Shown here in pieces: positions 27,601 to 36,314 of a stretch of 64,000 nt of DNA. The translations under genes and the position numbers were made by a program. The notes beneath the pieces were generated by a model that saw only the letters and a program-made list of their open reading frames with translations, was not told the origin of the DNA and searched no databases. Source of the stretch: Sphingomonadales bacterium Ga0077557 (GTDB taxonomy: Bacteria; Pseudomonadota; Alphaproteobacteria; Sphingomonadales; Sphingomonadaceae). How positions within the stretch are numbered: position 1 is the stretch's first letter; each line of letters begins with the position of its first letter. The DNA lies in the NCBI GenBank assembly GCA_001464615.1, contig LNFI01000020.1, positions 1 to 64,000 of the forward strand, read 5' to 3'.

Positions 27601-28326
27601 TTAGCGGGCTCCCCCGGCGCGGAGCAACGGCTCGACGCCCGCCCAGGTAAATTCTTTGACCATCGTTCCATTGATAACGATCGCTGGCGTGCCCTTGATC
27701 ACCTTCCGCGCGGCTTCGCCATTGGCCAGGATGCTCGCCAGCAGTTTCTCATTTGCAAAACAGGCGTCGATCCGTTGGCGTGACAGGCCACGTGCCACCA
27801 TCAAATCGATCAGCCCATTTGCCTGCGCGCCCGCGCGAATCTGACCGAGCGGGGTATCGAGCACGAAACGCTTCGCATCCCGCTCCATGAATCCCATCGC
27901 GAGCGACAGCCATTCGGACTGGCGCGCAAAAATCTCGTCGGCGGCGTTGGCAAAGCTTAGCCCGCCAGCGCAGCGCGCCAGGATCGTGGCCCCAAGATCG
28001 GGGAAATCACGCCCGATCGGGCGATATTCGATCGATAACGACCCCGATCGAATGAACTGCTCCTTTAACACTGGCCCGGATTCCACCGAAAAAGCGGCGC
28101 AGTGTGAACAGGTGAAACTCAGATACTCGATTACCTTTACGCGGGCGCGCGGATTACCGAGGACGACATTGCCCGCCGGTGTATCGGTCGCCACCTTGGT
28201 CCAGTCGCGCAGCACACCGGGAGCCTTTACGGCTGGCTTGGCTGAAGATTTGGTCGGCGGCAATGCATTGGCCGCACCTGCAAAAATGATCGCAGCGATC
28301 ATAGCAGCGCTGATCGGACGGTTCAT
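27601..28326 (-). CDS. DsbA-family thioredoxin protein, secreted
   Basis: A 241-residue periplasmic thioredoxin-fold protein with a cleavable signal (MNRPISAAMIAAIIFAGAANA) and active site CSHC (YLSFTCSHCAAF), followed by the helical domain and the cis-Pro loop KGTPAIVING. It is a diverged neighbour of the lipoprotein-type DsbA gene downstream. The start codon overlaps the stop of the dciA-like gene (ATGA, 28323-28326), so the two are coupled. Confidence 0.88.
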   Translation of the reverse strand: MNRPISAAMIAAIIFAGAANALPPTKSSAKPAVKAPGVLRDWTKVATDTPAGNVVLGNPRARVKVIEYLSFTCSHCAAFSVESGPVLKEQFIRSGSLSIEYRPIGRDFPDLGATILARCAGGLSFANAADEIFARQSEWLSLAMGFMERDAKRFVLDTPLGQIRAGAQANGLIDLMVARGLSRQRIDACFANEKLLASILANGEAARKVIKGTPAIVINGTMVKEFTWAGVEPLLRAGGAR

Positions 28327-28877
28327 TCGGCTCGCTCCGGCGCCTCGATAATCGGCGGGCCGCGTGTGGCGGCGACACCAGCGGCAAGCGCCTCCAAAAC
28401 CGCCTTGAACTCAGGATCGGCAATCGCCCGCAGGCTATCGCCCAATTCGATCGGCACCGGTCTGATTGAGGGGGGTGGTTTGCGGCTTGGGGTCGAGGGC
28501 ACATCGCCCTGGCGGATGGCGACTTTGGCAATGGCCTCATAGCCAAAAAAACGATTCACCCGCTCAATAATCTCGGGCGTAATATGCTGCATCATCGGCC
28601 CATGCGCGCCGCGCACAACCAGGGCCAATGTGCCTTCGGCGCGCTTGCCGTGGGGGAATTTGATCGATTCGGGTGCCGATACCGCCGCAAATTTCGGCCC
28701 GACAATTTCCGCCCAGCGACTGACCACCGCGCTTTGCACAAAGCCGAATCGCCGGAACGCCGCGCCACCAACATCTGGCAGCAGATCAGCGACCGCGCGC
28801 GCGGGCCCGCCGCGCTTGGCCTCTGCCGTCGGCGTCGCATTCTTGGGGCGGGGGGCGCGAACGCCGCTTTTGCTCAT
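28323..28877 (-). CDS. DUF721 (DciA-like) protein
   Basis: A 184-residue member of the DUF721 family, whose best-known member DciA loads or activates the replicative helicase DnaB in bacteria lacking DnaC. The domain spans about residues 28-125: LPDVGGAAFRRFGFVQSAVVSRWAEIVG then GTLALVVRGAHGPMMQHITPEIIERVN. The C-terminal extension is poorly conserved. ATG 28877 has GGAGG six bases upstream, so I prefer it over ATG 28889. The gene is divergent from mutY with only 26 bases between starts. Confidence 0.83.
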   Translation of the reverse strand: MSKSGVRAPRPKNATPTAEAKRGGPARAVADLLPDVGGAAFRRFGFVQSAVVSRWAEIVGPKFAAVSAPESIKFPHGKRAEGTLALVVRGAHGPMMQHITPEIIERVNRFFGYEAIAKVAIRQGDVPSTPSRKPPPSIRPVPIELGDSLRAIADPEFKAVLEALAAGVAATRGPPIIEAPERAE

Positions 28878-28903
28878 GGTGCCTCCCATGCCATAGCGAT
28901 GCC

Positions 28904-30004
28904 GTGAACGCCAAGGCCCACGATCAGGAATCCATGCTGCCCGCCGAACCGGGCGACGCGCGGTACAGCCAGTGGCTGCTCCGCTGGTATGATGCCCATG
29001 CCCGCGATCTACCGTGGCGGCACAAGCCGGGCGAGCCCGCTGATCCTTATCGCGTCTGGCTTTCTGAAATCATGCTGCAGCAAACAACGGTGGCGACAGT
29101 GCGCCCGCGCTTTGCCGAGTTTATTGCTCGCTGGCCAACGGTCACTGCCCTTGCTGCCACCGATGATGCTGATCTGATGAGCGCCTGGGCGGGGCTGGGC
29201 TATTATGCGCGCGCCCGCAATTTATTGGCCTGCGCGCGCCAAGTGGTGACGGCGCATGGCGGCGTTTTTCCGCCCGAAGAAGCGGCTTTACGCGCGCTGC
29301 CGGGGATTGGCGACTATACCGCTGCCGCCATCGCTGCGATCGCCTTTGGCAAGCGCGCGGTGGTGATCGACGGCAATGTCGAACGCGTCGTCGCGCGATT
29401 ATTTGCCATCGACACGCCGCTGCCTGCCGCCAAGCCGATCATTCGCTTGCTCGTCGACCAGATAACGCCGATGACGCGCGCAGGCGATTTTGCGCAGGCG
29501 ATGATGGACCTGGGATCGGGCCTGTGCGGTCCACGGGTAACCCAATGCTTGCTCTGCCCGCTGCGCACGGTCTGCAGGGCAGCCACAGCAGGCCCACCTA
29601 CCGCCTTTCCCGTCAAACCGCGCAAATCGGCCAAACCGCAGCGCTACGGCACGGTTTTCTGGCTCGAACATGCGGGAAAAATCCTGTTGGTTCGCCGACC
29701 AGACAAGGGGTTGCTCGGTGGCATGCGCGCGCTGCCGACAGGTCCGTGGACCGACACAGCGCCTGGGCTTGAGGGCGCACCCGATACGGCGATTGATTGG
29801 CAAATCGCGCCCGATCGTGTCAGTCATGTCTTTACGCACTTTACCCTTGAACTCGCCCTTGCGGTTGGCCGCGCCGAGGGGCATTCACCACCAGCAACAG
29901 GCGAATGGTGGGCGATTACGTCGCTCGATTCGGCAGGGCTGCCAACCGTGTTCGCCAAGGCGGCCCGGTTGGGACCCCGGTTGGGACCCCGTTTGGGACA
30001 TTGA
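28904..30004 (+). CDS. mutY: A/G-specific adenine DNA glycosylase
   Basis: Removes adenine mispaired with 8-oxoguanine. The catalytic Glu lies in SEIMLQQT, the helix-hairpin-helix is LPGIGDYTA, and the catalytic Asp is in VIDGNVERV. The iron-sulfur cluster ligands follow the C-x6-C-x2-C-x5-C pattern (CGPRVTQCLLCPLRTVC). The C-terminal NUDIX-like domain that reads 8-oxoG begins after residue 240. The start may be GTG 28904 (used here) or ATG 28934 (MLPAEPGD), which has AGGA upstream. The last codons are a triple 12-base repeat. Confidence 0.95.
   Translation: MNAKAHDQESMLPAEPGDARYSQWLLRWYDAHARDLPWRHKPGEPADPYRVWLSEIMLQQTTVATVRPRFAEFIARWPTVTALAATDDADLMSAWAGLGYYARARNLLACARQVVTAHGGVFPPEEAALRALPGIGDYTAAAIAAIAFGKRAVVIDGNVERVVARLFAIDTPLPAAKPIIRLLVDQITPMTRAGDFAQAMMDLGSGLCGPRVTQCLLCPLRTVCRAATAGPPTAFPVKPRKSAKPQRYGTVFWLEHAGKILLVRRPDKGLLGGMRALPTGPWTDTAPGLEGAPDTAIDWQIAPDRVSHVFTHFTLELALAVGRAEGHSPPATGEWWAITSLDSAGLPTVFAKAARLGPRLGPRLGH
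29963..29998 (+). repeat. Three tandem 12-base copies at the end of mutY
   Basis: Three adjacent copies of a 12-base unit (consensus CCCCGGTTGGGA; the first copy starts with G and the third has GTTT for GGTT) encode Arg-Leu-Gly-Pro repeats that close MutY, followed by His and stop. The repeat keeps the frame and lies after the conserved NUDIX-like domain, so it looks like a recent slippage extension with little effect. Confidence 0.85.
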
Positions 30005-30020
30005 GAGGATGAAGACGCAC

Positions 30021-31340
30021 ATGGCCACCAAAATTCAGACGCTAGCCCTGAGCAGTGCGTTGCTCGCCCTGTCAGCCGGGGTCGCTTTTGCTGGCCAGGC
30101 GCAGCGCCAGCCAGTGCCAATGGCGCATGAAAAGGCGCCGCTGACCCAAGCCGCTGCGTTGATCGACAGCTACCCGGCCACGGACAAGACGCCGGGAATC
30201 GTCGCAGTTGTTGGCCAAGGCGATAGCGCGCCAACCGTGCTCGCGGCTGGCAAGATCGCTGCCGAGGAGGGCACTGCCAAGGCCGATGCCGATTCGCTGT
30301 GGCGCGTCTATTCGATGACCAAGCCGATTACCGCGATGGCGGCGATGATGCTGATCGAAGAAGGCAAGATGAAGCTCGACCAACCCGTGTCGGATTTCAT
30401 CCCGGCCTTTAAGAACGTGACCGTGCTGGTCGATCCAGCCAAGGATCTGACCGCGCGCCCGGCCACGCGCCCAATCACGATCCGCCATCTGCTGACCCAC
30501 ACGGCAGGGCTTGGGTACACCATCATCACCACAGGCCCGTTGCTGAAAGAATATGAACGCCAGGGCATCACCCCCTTCACGGCCAATGCCCAGGTTGAAG
30601 CGCAGATGCGGCTGGCCCGGCCCAAGACGCTGCAGGAATTCGCCAATCGCGTGGCCGGCCTGCCGCTGATTGCCGATCCCGGCACCAAATGGAGCTATTC
30701 GATCGGCCTCGACGTGATGGGGGCGGTGATCGAGAAGGCGAGCGGCATGCCGTTCGATACCTTCCTGCAGGAGCGCATTTTCACGCCGCTCAAAATGAAC
30801 TCAACCTTCTTCACCGTGCCCACGGCAGACGCCAAGCGGCTCGTGACGGGCTATACTTGGGTCGGCGCGAACCGCGTGCCGCTCGATCCCGGTGCGACAT
30901 CGGTCTTCCTCCAGCCGCCAAGCTTCCCCTATGGCGGTGCCGGGCTAGTGATGTCAGCGCATGATTATGATCGCTTCCTGCATATGCTGCAAAATGGCGG
31001 TACGCTGGACGGCGCACGGATCCTGAAACCGGCGACCGTTGCACTCGCCATGTCGAATCTCTTGCCTGAGGGCGTCACCTATGGCGGTGCTGTGGCCAAT
31101 ACCGGCGGCGCGACTGGCCAGTCGCAGGGCTTTGGCGCGGGTGGTTCGGTCTATCTGGTCGACATGCCCGGCGGCCCGTCGAAAGGCACCTATGGCTGGG
31201 GTGGGGCTGCCGGCACGATCGCCTGGGTCGATCCGGTGCGCCACCTTCGCGCGACCGCGATGGTCAATTATCTACCCGGCGAGAAATGGCCGCTGCGGCG
31301 TGATTTCACTAAGGCACTTTACGCTGATCTCGCGCAATAA
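30021..31340 (+). CDS. Serine hydrolase (class C beta-lactamase family)
   Basis: A 439-residue exported serine hydrolase with signal peptide MATKIQTLALSSALLALSAGVAFA. The nucleophile motif is SMTK (VYSMTKPITAM), the second motif is WSYSIGLD, and a late GWGGAAGT stretch stands where the KTG-like strand is expected. Family members are esterases, carboxypeptidases or beta-lactamases, so antibiotic hydrolysis should not be assumed. ATG 30021 is preferred; ATG 30009 (adding MKTH) would leave no room for the GAGAGG ribosome site. It overlaps nudC by TAATG. Confidence 0.84.
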   Translation: MATKIQTLALSSALLALSAGVAFAGQAQRQPVPMAHEKAPLTQAAALIDSYPATDKTPGIVAVVGQGDSAPTVLAAGKIAAEEGTAKADADSLWRVYSMTKPITAMAAMMLIEEGKMKLDQPVSDFIPAFKNVTVLVDPAKDLTARPATRPITIRHLLTHTAGLGYTIITTGPLLKEYERQGITPFTANAQVEAQMRLARPKTLQEFANRVAGLPLIADPGTKWSYSIGLDVMGAVIEKASGMPFDTFLQERIFTPLKMNSTFFTVPTADAKRLVTGYTWVGANRVPLDPGATSVFLQPPSFPYGGAGLVMSAHDYDRFLHMLQNGGTLDGARILKPATVALAMSNLLPEGVTYGGAVANTGGATGQSQGFGAGGSVYLVDMPGGPSKGTYGWGGAAGTIAWVDPVRHLRATAMVNYLPGEKWPLRRDFTKALYADLAQ

Positions 31341-32203
31341 TGTCGCCGGGATTTACGGGCGGGCGGCTGGATCGCGCCGACCGCCTGCGTCATGATCAAG
31401 CGGCGCTGGCGGCGGCAACCAGTGATTGGCGCGCCCGCGTCCTGAAGCTCGACAATTTCGAGCCCGAATTGACGGCAGAGGGCTTGCTCGGCTGGGGAAG
31501 TCTCGCCGATCTCGCGGATGATGCTGAGCTGATTTTGCTTGGTCTTGACGGTGATCGCCCGCATTTCGCCGCCTATCTGCCGGGCATGCGCGCGCCTGCG
31601 GGTCGATCAATGCGGCTTTTCGCGATGCTCGACCGGTTCGCGCCGGGCGAAGCCGCAACCTATGCGGCGGCGCGCAGCGTGCTTGACTGGCATAGCCGCC
31701 ATCAATTCTGCGCAGATTGCGGCACCCAGACGGTAATGTTCCGGGCGGGCTGGGCGCGTAAATGCGGCCAGTGCCAGGCGGAACATTTTCCGCGCGTTGA
31801 CCCCGTCGTCATCATGATCGCCGAATATCAGGGCCGCGCCTTGCTGGGGCGCGGGCCGAGCTGGCCGGCCGGGCGCTATTCGGCGCTGGCGGGCTTTCTG
31901 GAGCCGGGCGAATCGATGGAAGAAGCCGTCGCGCGCGAGATTTTCGAAGAAGCAGGCGTGCGCGTATCGAACGTGCGCTACATCGCCAGCCAACCCTGGC
32001 CCTTCCCCTCATCGCTAATGATGGCCTGCGTTGCCGAAGCGCAGGATGATGCGCTCACGATCGACACCAATGAGCTTGAAGACGCCATTTGGGTGGAGCG
32101 CGACGTGGTGCGGGCGGTGCTGGCCGGCGAGCCCGGCCCTTTCCTGCCGCCGCCGCCCTATGCGATTGCGCATACATTGCTGACGGCATGGGCGGACGCC
32201 TAG
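31340..32203 (+). CDS. nudC: NAD(+) diphosphatase (NudC-type Nudix hydrolase)
   Basis: Cleaves NADH/NAD+ to NMN and AMP and, in known cases, removes NAD caps from RNA. The 287-residue protein has the N-terminal domain, a zinc ribbon (CADCG ... CGQC) at about residues 121-143 and the Nudix box GFLEPGESMEEAVAREIFEEAG, followed by the NudC-specific SQPWPFPSSLM. It overlaps the stop of the serine hydrolase gene and is probably translated from the same mRNA. Confidence 0.94.
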   Translation: MSPGFTGGRLDRADRLRHDQAALAAATSDWRARVLKLDNFEPELTAEGLLGWGSLADLADDAELILLGLDGDRPHFAAYLPGMRAPAGRSMRLFAMLDRFAPGEAATYAAARSVLDWHSRHQFCADCGTQTVMFRAGWARKCGQCQAEHFPRVDPVVIMIAEYQGRALLGRGPSWPAGRYSALAGFLEPGESMEEAVAREIFEEAGVRVSNVRYIASQPWPFPSSLMMACVAEAQDDALTIDTNELEDAIWVERDVVRAVLAGEPGPFLPPPPYAIAHTLLTAWADA

Positions 32204-32212
32204 CTGGCCGGG

Positions 32213-33103
32213 CTATCCTCGCGCCCGCGCTTGACGATACGTGCCCAGCAGCCGCAGCCATTTCGAATGGAAGCCTAGCTCTTCGAGCGCGCGATCGACG
32301 GCGGGATCGCCGGGCTTGCCGACAATATCGGCGTAAAACTCAGTCGCTGAAAAGCTGCCGCCGCGCTGATAACTCTCCAACTTCGTGATGTTCACGCCGT
32401 TGGTCGCAAAGCCGCCCAGCGCTTTGTACAGCGCAGCGGGCACATTCTTCACTTCAAAGATTAATGTGGTCATGAACGGGCCATCGCCATCAACTGGGCG
32501 GCCACCGCGCGCAAGGACGACGAATCGCGTGGTATTGTGGTCGGCATCGGCGATATCCTCGGCGAGCAGGTTGAGCCCATAAATCGCCGCTGCGCCGGGT
32601 GGCGCAAGTGCGGCCAGTGCGGGGTCACAGCGTTCGGCCACCACCGCCGCCGCGCCCGCCGTATCGGGATAGGCAACCGGCGCAATGCCATGGTCGCGCA
32701 ACCAGTGACGACATTGGCCAAGCGCCTGGGGGTGGCTCATCGCCTCGCGCACCTGATCGCGCGTGCCGACGCCCATCAGCGCATGGCGAATCGGCAGGAA
32801 ATGCTCGCCGGTGATCACCAGCCCCGATTCGGGTAGCAGGAAATGCATGTCCGCCACGCGGCCGTGGAGCGAATTTTCAATCGGAATGATGGCGCAGTCA
32901 GCGCGCCCCTCCTGCACCGCTTCGATCGCATCGGCGAAATCGAAACAGGGCAGTGGCAGACCATTTGGAAAGGCCTGCACGGCGGCAACATGCGAATTTG
33001 CGCCGGGCGCGCCCTGAAAAGCAACCGCGCGTTCCGGATGCGCGGCAGCGCTGGCAATCATCTCTGCCACAATCGGGCGGGCGGGGGCGGCGAAATTTTC
33101 CAT
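32213..33103 (-). CDS. pheA: Prephenate dehydratase
   Basis: Converts prephenate to phenylpyruvate in phenylalanine synthesis. It is a monofunctional enzyme of 296 residues: the periplasmic-binding-like catalytic halves include GAPGANSHVAA, IPIENSLHG and the catalytic Thr motif NTTRF, and a C-terminal ACT domain (GVNITKLESYQRGG) provides feedback control by phenylalanine. ATG 33103 begins the conserved sequence. The gene is divergent from the cytochrome gene with a spacer of about 120 bases. Confidence 0.95.
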   Translation of the reverse strand: MENFAAPARPIVAEMIASAAAHPERAVAFQGAPGANSHVAAVQAFPNGLPLPCFDFADAIEAVQEGRADCAIIPIENSLHGRVADMHFLLPESGLVITGEHFLPIRHALMGVGTRDQVREAMSHPQALGQCRHWLRDHGIAPVAYPDTAGAAAVVAERCDPALAALAPPGAAAIYGLNLLAEDIADADHNTTRFVVLARGGRPVDGDGPFMTTLIFEVKNVPAALYKALGGFATNGVNITKLESYQRGGSFSATEFYADIVGKPGDPAVDRALEELGFHSKWLRLLGTYRQARARG

Positions 33104-33225
33104 CGGGGTCGCGCCTATCGGTCCGCACGCGCCTCGGCAAGCGTGCTTGCGGTGCTGCACTTGCGAACCTAAAGGGAGGCCAACTTCAAAAACCCCTACC
33201 TTCAAGATCGAGGCGCGACTCCAAG

Positions 33226-33858
33226 ATGGATATTCGGACCAATACAATTCTCGGCTGGATTCTGGCGGCGCTGTTTGTCGCGCTTGGGCTGGGCAACCTC
33301 AGCCATCTGTATTTCAAGTCCGAGAAGCTTGAAAAGCCGGGCTTCCCGATTGAAGGCGCTGTCGAAGCCAGCGAAGCTGGCCCTGCGGCGCCTGAAGTGC
33401 CGATCGAGGTGATGATGGCATCAGCCGATGTCACCCAAGGCGCTGAAGTCTTCAAGAAGTGCGCGTCATGCCACACCGTTACGCAGGGCGGCGCCAATGG
33501 CATTGGCCCCAATTTGTGGGCGACGGTTGGTGCAGCGATCGCTGCCGGCAAGGGCGGCTATGCCTTTTCCGATGCGCTGAAGGCCAAGGGCGGCAAATGG
33601 GATTTCGCGACGCTCAATGAATGGATCACCAACCCGCGCAAATTCGCGTCGGGCACCAAGATGAGCTTTGCCGGCTTGGCTGATCCGGCAGCGCGCGCCA
33701 ATGTGATCGCCTATCTGAACGCGCAAGGGTCCAACATCCCGCTGCCGCCGGTGCCTGCAGCAGCCGCTGCAAACACGCTGACGACGCCGGAAGATACCCC
33801 GCTTGATGGCAATGCCGCTGCCACGGCCGATGCAGCGGCACCAGCCGAGGCAGAGTGA
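33226..33858 (+). CDS. Membrane-anchored c-type cytochrome (CycM-like)
   Basis: A 210-residue electron carrier. An uncleaved N-terminal anchor (TILGWILAALFVALGLGNLSHLYF) precedes an acidic linker and a class I cytochrome domain with haem motif CASCH (Cys79, Cys82, His83) and axial Met146 (TKMSF). The C-terminal tail of about 40 residues is Ala/Pro-rich. Anchored cytochromes of this type carry electrons from the bc1 complex to cytochrome oxidase in alphaproteobacteria. Confidence 0.92.
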   Translation: MDIRTNTILGWILAALFVALGLGNLSHLYFKSEKLEKPGFPIEGAVEASEAGPAAPEVPIEVMMASADVTQGAEVFKKCASCHTVTQGGANGIGPNLWATVGAAIAAGKGGYAFSDALKAKGGKWDFATLNEWITNPRKFASGTKMSFAGLADPAARANVIAYLNAQGSNIPLPPVPAAAAANTLTTPEDTPLDGNAAATADAAAPAEAE

Positions 33859-33899
33859 AGCGCTATTGTGTGTGATCGCCCGGCATCCGATGCGTGACC

Positions 33900-34775
33900 T
33901 TACGCGTCGGAATCCGGGTGCTCGCGGTAGAAGCGCTTAACCACCTCCCACGCTTCTTCAGCGGTTTCGACAAAGGTGAAGATGCCAAGGTCGCGCGCGG
34001 AAACGACGCCTTCTTCGACCAGCGCTTCAAAATTAATCACGCGATTCCAGAATTCGCGGCCAAACAGCAGCACGGGGATCGGCTTGATCTTGCCCGTCTG
34101 GATCAAGGTCAGCAGCTCAAACAACTCGTCGAACGTGCCAAAGCCGCCCGGAAACGCCGCGAGTGCCCGCGCGTGCAGCAGGAAATGCATCTTGCGCAGC
34201 GCAAAATAATGGAACTGCAGGCTTAGGCTCGGCGTGACATAGGGATTGGGGGCCTGTTCGTGCGGCAGCACGATATTGAGGCCGATCGATTCGGCCCCCA
34301 CATCCGCTGCACCGCGATTGGCCGCTTCCATGATCGATGGGCCCCCGCCCGAACAAACGACAAACTGGCGCATGTCGTTTTCATCATGCGGGCATAAGCT
34401 GACCAGCCGAGCGAGTTCGCGCGCGACATCATAATATTTGGACTTGGCGACCAGACTTTCGGCGATCCGCCGCGCCTGATCATCCTTGGCCTGGGCAAGC
34501 AAGGCCTGGGCTTTGCTGGGCTCAGGGATTCGCGCCGACCCGTAAAACACAAAGGTCGAGCCGATATTGGCTTCCTGAAAAACCAGTTCGGGCTTGAGCA
34601 GCTCAAGCTGAAAGCGGACCGGGCGCAGATCTTCACGCAGCAGGAAATCCATATCCTGAAAGGCGAGCTTATAGGATGGATCGCGGGTTTGGGGGGTGGA
34701 GACCTGCCCCTTGGCGGTTTCGGCATCCTGGGCGGCGCGCGCGAAGACGCGCGCGGGTAGTTTTGGTTCTGTCAT
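33900..34775 (-). CDS. LOG family protein (TIGR00730-type)
   Basis: A 291-residue Rossmann-fold protein of the LOG family, once mis-called lysine decarboxylases; characterised members are nucleoside 5'-monophosphate phosphoribohydrolases, some of which release cytokinins. The diagnostic motif PGGFGTFDELFELLTLIQTG is complete, with GGGPSIMEAANRGA upstream of it. The N-terminal extension of about 100 residues, rich in charged helices, is longer than in the short plant-type proteins. It stands alone between cytochrome and serC. Confidence 0.88.
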   Translation of the reverse strand: MTEPKLPARVFARAAQDAETAKGQVSTPQTRDPSYKLAFQDMDFLLREDLRPVRFQLELLKPELVFQEANIGSTFVFYGSARIPEPSKAQALLAQAKDDQARRIAESLVAKSKYYDVARELARLVSLCPHDENDMRQFVVCSGGGPSIMEAANRGAADVGAESIGLNIVLPHEQAPNPYVTPSLSLQFHYFALRKMHFLLHARALAAFPGGFGTFDELFELLTLIQTGKIKPIPVLLFGREFWNRVINFEALVEEGVVSARDLGIFTFVETAEEAWEVVKRFYREHPDSDA

Positions 34776-34957
34776 TAGCCCGCCCTAACCCAAACAGCCG
34801 TGAGCGGCAAAGCCCTGCACGATCATTACTTCCATGTCGGCAACTCGCCGCACGCAAAGGGGCGGACAGGAACAGAAATACCGGCGATCCGTTCATGTGC
34901 CGGAGCGCAAGGGTGCCCACAGACTATATCTATACGCTGCACTGCACACGGAATTGA

Positions 34958-34963
34958 TTGACA
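34958..34963 (+). promoter_or_regulatory. Possible -35 box of the serC operon
   Basis: TTGACA is a perfect -35 hexamer located about 20 bases upstream of the structured serC leader. I cannot assign a good -10 box at standard spacing, so this is only a candidate promoter element. Confidence 0.4.
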
Positions 34964-34981
34964 GGCGCAAGCGCGACGCTA

Positions 34982-35042
34982 GGGCGGTAAGTGGGCCACG
35001 CGGTCCCAACGCCGCGCGTGCTCTCTGTGAGGAGAGACTGAC
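34982..35042 (+). ncRNA. Candidate serC RNA motif (structured leader)
   Basis: The 60 bases before serC fold into two elements. First, GGCG (34983-34986) pairs with CGCC (35010-35013) around an inner hairpin, GGGCC (34993-34997) with GGTCCC (35002-35007, one bulged T). Second, CTCTC (35021-35025) pairs with GAGAG (35032-35036), which contains the ribosome site AGGAGAG six bases before ATG. Position, taxon and the ribosome-site hairpin agree with the serC RNA motif described in alphaproteobacteria. Match to the family is from memory. Occlusion of the ribosome site suggests control of translation start. Confidence 0.68.
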
Positions 35043-36206
35043 ATGACTGATACGACTGCGCTTGACGCCACCACTGCGTCTGCACCTGCAAAACCCACCA
35101 CAAAAGCTGCTCGCCCGTTTTTCTCGTCGGGCCCGTGCGCCAAGCCGCCAGGCTGGGATGCGGCTAAACTCGCGACCGAGTCGCTTGGCCGTTCACATCG
35201 CTCGAAGATCGGCAAGGCGCGGCTGCAGCTCGCCATTGACCTGATCCGCAAGATTCTGGCCGTGCCCGACACGCATCGCATCGGCATTGTGCCGGCATCC
35301 GACACGGGTGCCTATGAAATGGCGATGTGGACGATGCTGGGTGCGCGGCCCGTCACTACGCTCGCCTGGGAAAGCTTCGGCGAAGGCTGGGTGACCGATG
35401 CCGCCAAGCAGCTCAAGCTTAATCCAACGGTGATCAGCGCCGATTATGGCCAGCTGCCCGATCTCGATTCGGTCGATTGGTCGAATGACGTGCTGTTCAC
35501 CTGGAATGGCACCACCAGCGGCGTGCGCGTGCCGAACGGTGACTGGATCGCCGACGACCGCGAGGGGCTGAGCTTCAACGACGCGACCTCCGCTGTATTC
35601 GCGTACGACATGCCGTGGGACAAGCTCGATGTAACCACCTTCTCCTGGCAGAAAGTGCTGGGCGGCGAAGGTGCACACGGCGTGATCATCCTTGGCCCCC
35701 GCGCGGTCGAGCGGCTCGAGAGCTATACCCCCGCCTGGCCACTGCCAAAGATTTTCCGGCTCGTATCGAAGGGCAAGCTCGCCGAGGGCGTGTTCAAGGG
35801 CGAGACGATCAACACCCCGTCGATGCTCGCGGTCGAGGACGTCATTTTCGCGCTCGAATGGGCTGAAACACTGGGTGGCCTGACCGGGCTGATGGCACGG
35901 TCCGACACCAACGCCGCCGCGCTCGACAAGATCGTCGAAGAGCGCGCCTGGCTCGGCCATCTTGCCGCTGATCCGGCGTCGCGGTCAAAAACCAGCGTCT
36001 GCCTGACGGTCGAGGGGTCGGACGAAGCCTTTATCAAAAAAATGGCCGGTGCGCTCGAAAAGGAAGGCGCGGCCTATGACGTGGCGGGCTACCGCGACGC
36101 GCCGCCGGGCCTGCGCATCTGGTGCGGCGCGACGGTCGACACCGCCGATATCGTGGCGCTGGGGCCCTGGCTCGACTGGGCCTATGCGGTCGCCAAGGCC
36201 GCTTAA
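35043..36206 (+). CDS. serC: Phosphoserine aminotransferase
   Basis: Transfers the amino group from glutamate to 3-phosphohydroxypyruvate, step two of serine synthesis (and the parallel step for pyridoxal phosphate). It has 387 residues with the alphaproteobacterial-type N-terminus [14 protein letters not shown], substrate loop GRSHRS, and the PLP lysine in [13 protein letters not shown]. It heads a serC-serA unit behind a structured leader; an inverted-repeat element separates the two genes. Confidence 0.96.
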   Translation: MTDTTALDATTASAPAKPTTKAARPFFSSGPCAKPPGWDAAKLATESLGRSHRSKIGKARLQLAIDLIRKILAVPDTHRIGIVPASDTGAYEMAMWTMLGARPVTTLAWESFGEGWVTDAAKQLKLNPTVISADYGQLPDLDSVDWSNDVLFTWNGTTSGVRVPNGDWIADDREGLSFNDATSAVFAYDMPWDKLDVTTFSWQKVLGGEGAHGVIILGPRAVERLESYTPAWPLPKIFRLVSKGKLAEGVFKGETINTPSMLAVEDVIFALEWAETLGGLTGLMARSDTNAAALDKIVEERAWLGHLAADPASRSKTSVCLTVEGSDEAFIKKMAGALEKEGAAYDVAGYRDAPPGLRIWCGATVDTADIVALGPWLDWAYAVAKAA

Positions 36207-36213
36207 CTCTACC

Positions 36214-36291
36214 TGTGCTCCGGCGGAGGCCGGGGCCTTGGCCGCAAGCGTCTCGCGGTCGATCCAGCGCTCCGGCCTTCGCCGGAGCACA
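36214..36291. repeat. REP-like inverted repeat in the serC-serA spacer
   Basis: Arms of 18 bases (36214-36231 and 36274-36291) are inverted copies with one mismatch, separated by 42 bases. Each arm contains its own small palindrome of the CCGGCGGAGGCCGG / CCGGCCTTCGCCGG type. This sequence type is widespread in sphingomonad and caulobacter intergenic DNA. As RNA it could form a long hairpin that lowers serA relative to serC or protects the upstream message. Confidence 0.78.
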
Positions 36292-36314
36292 ACATTCTCC
36301 GATAGGATACTCCC

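Noticed and set aside
30021..31340. Antibiotic-resistance beta-lactamase
   Set aside because: The SxxK motif is present, but the other motifs differ from true class C beta-lactamases and there is no ampR-like neighbour; a general serine hydrolase is the safer call. The same applies to 52157-53230.
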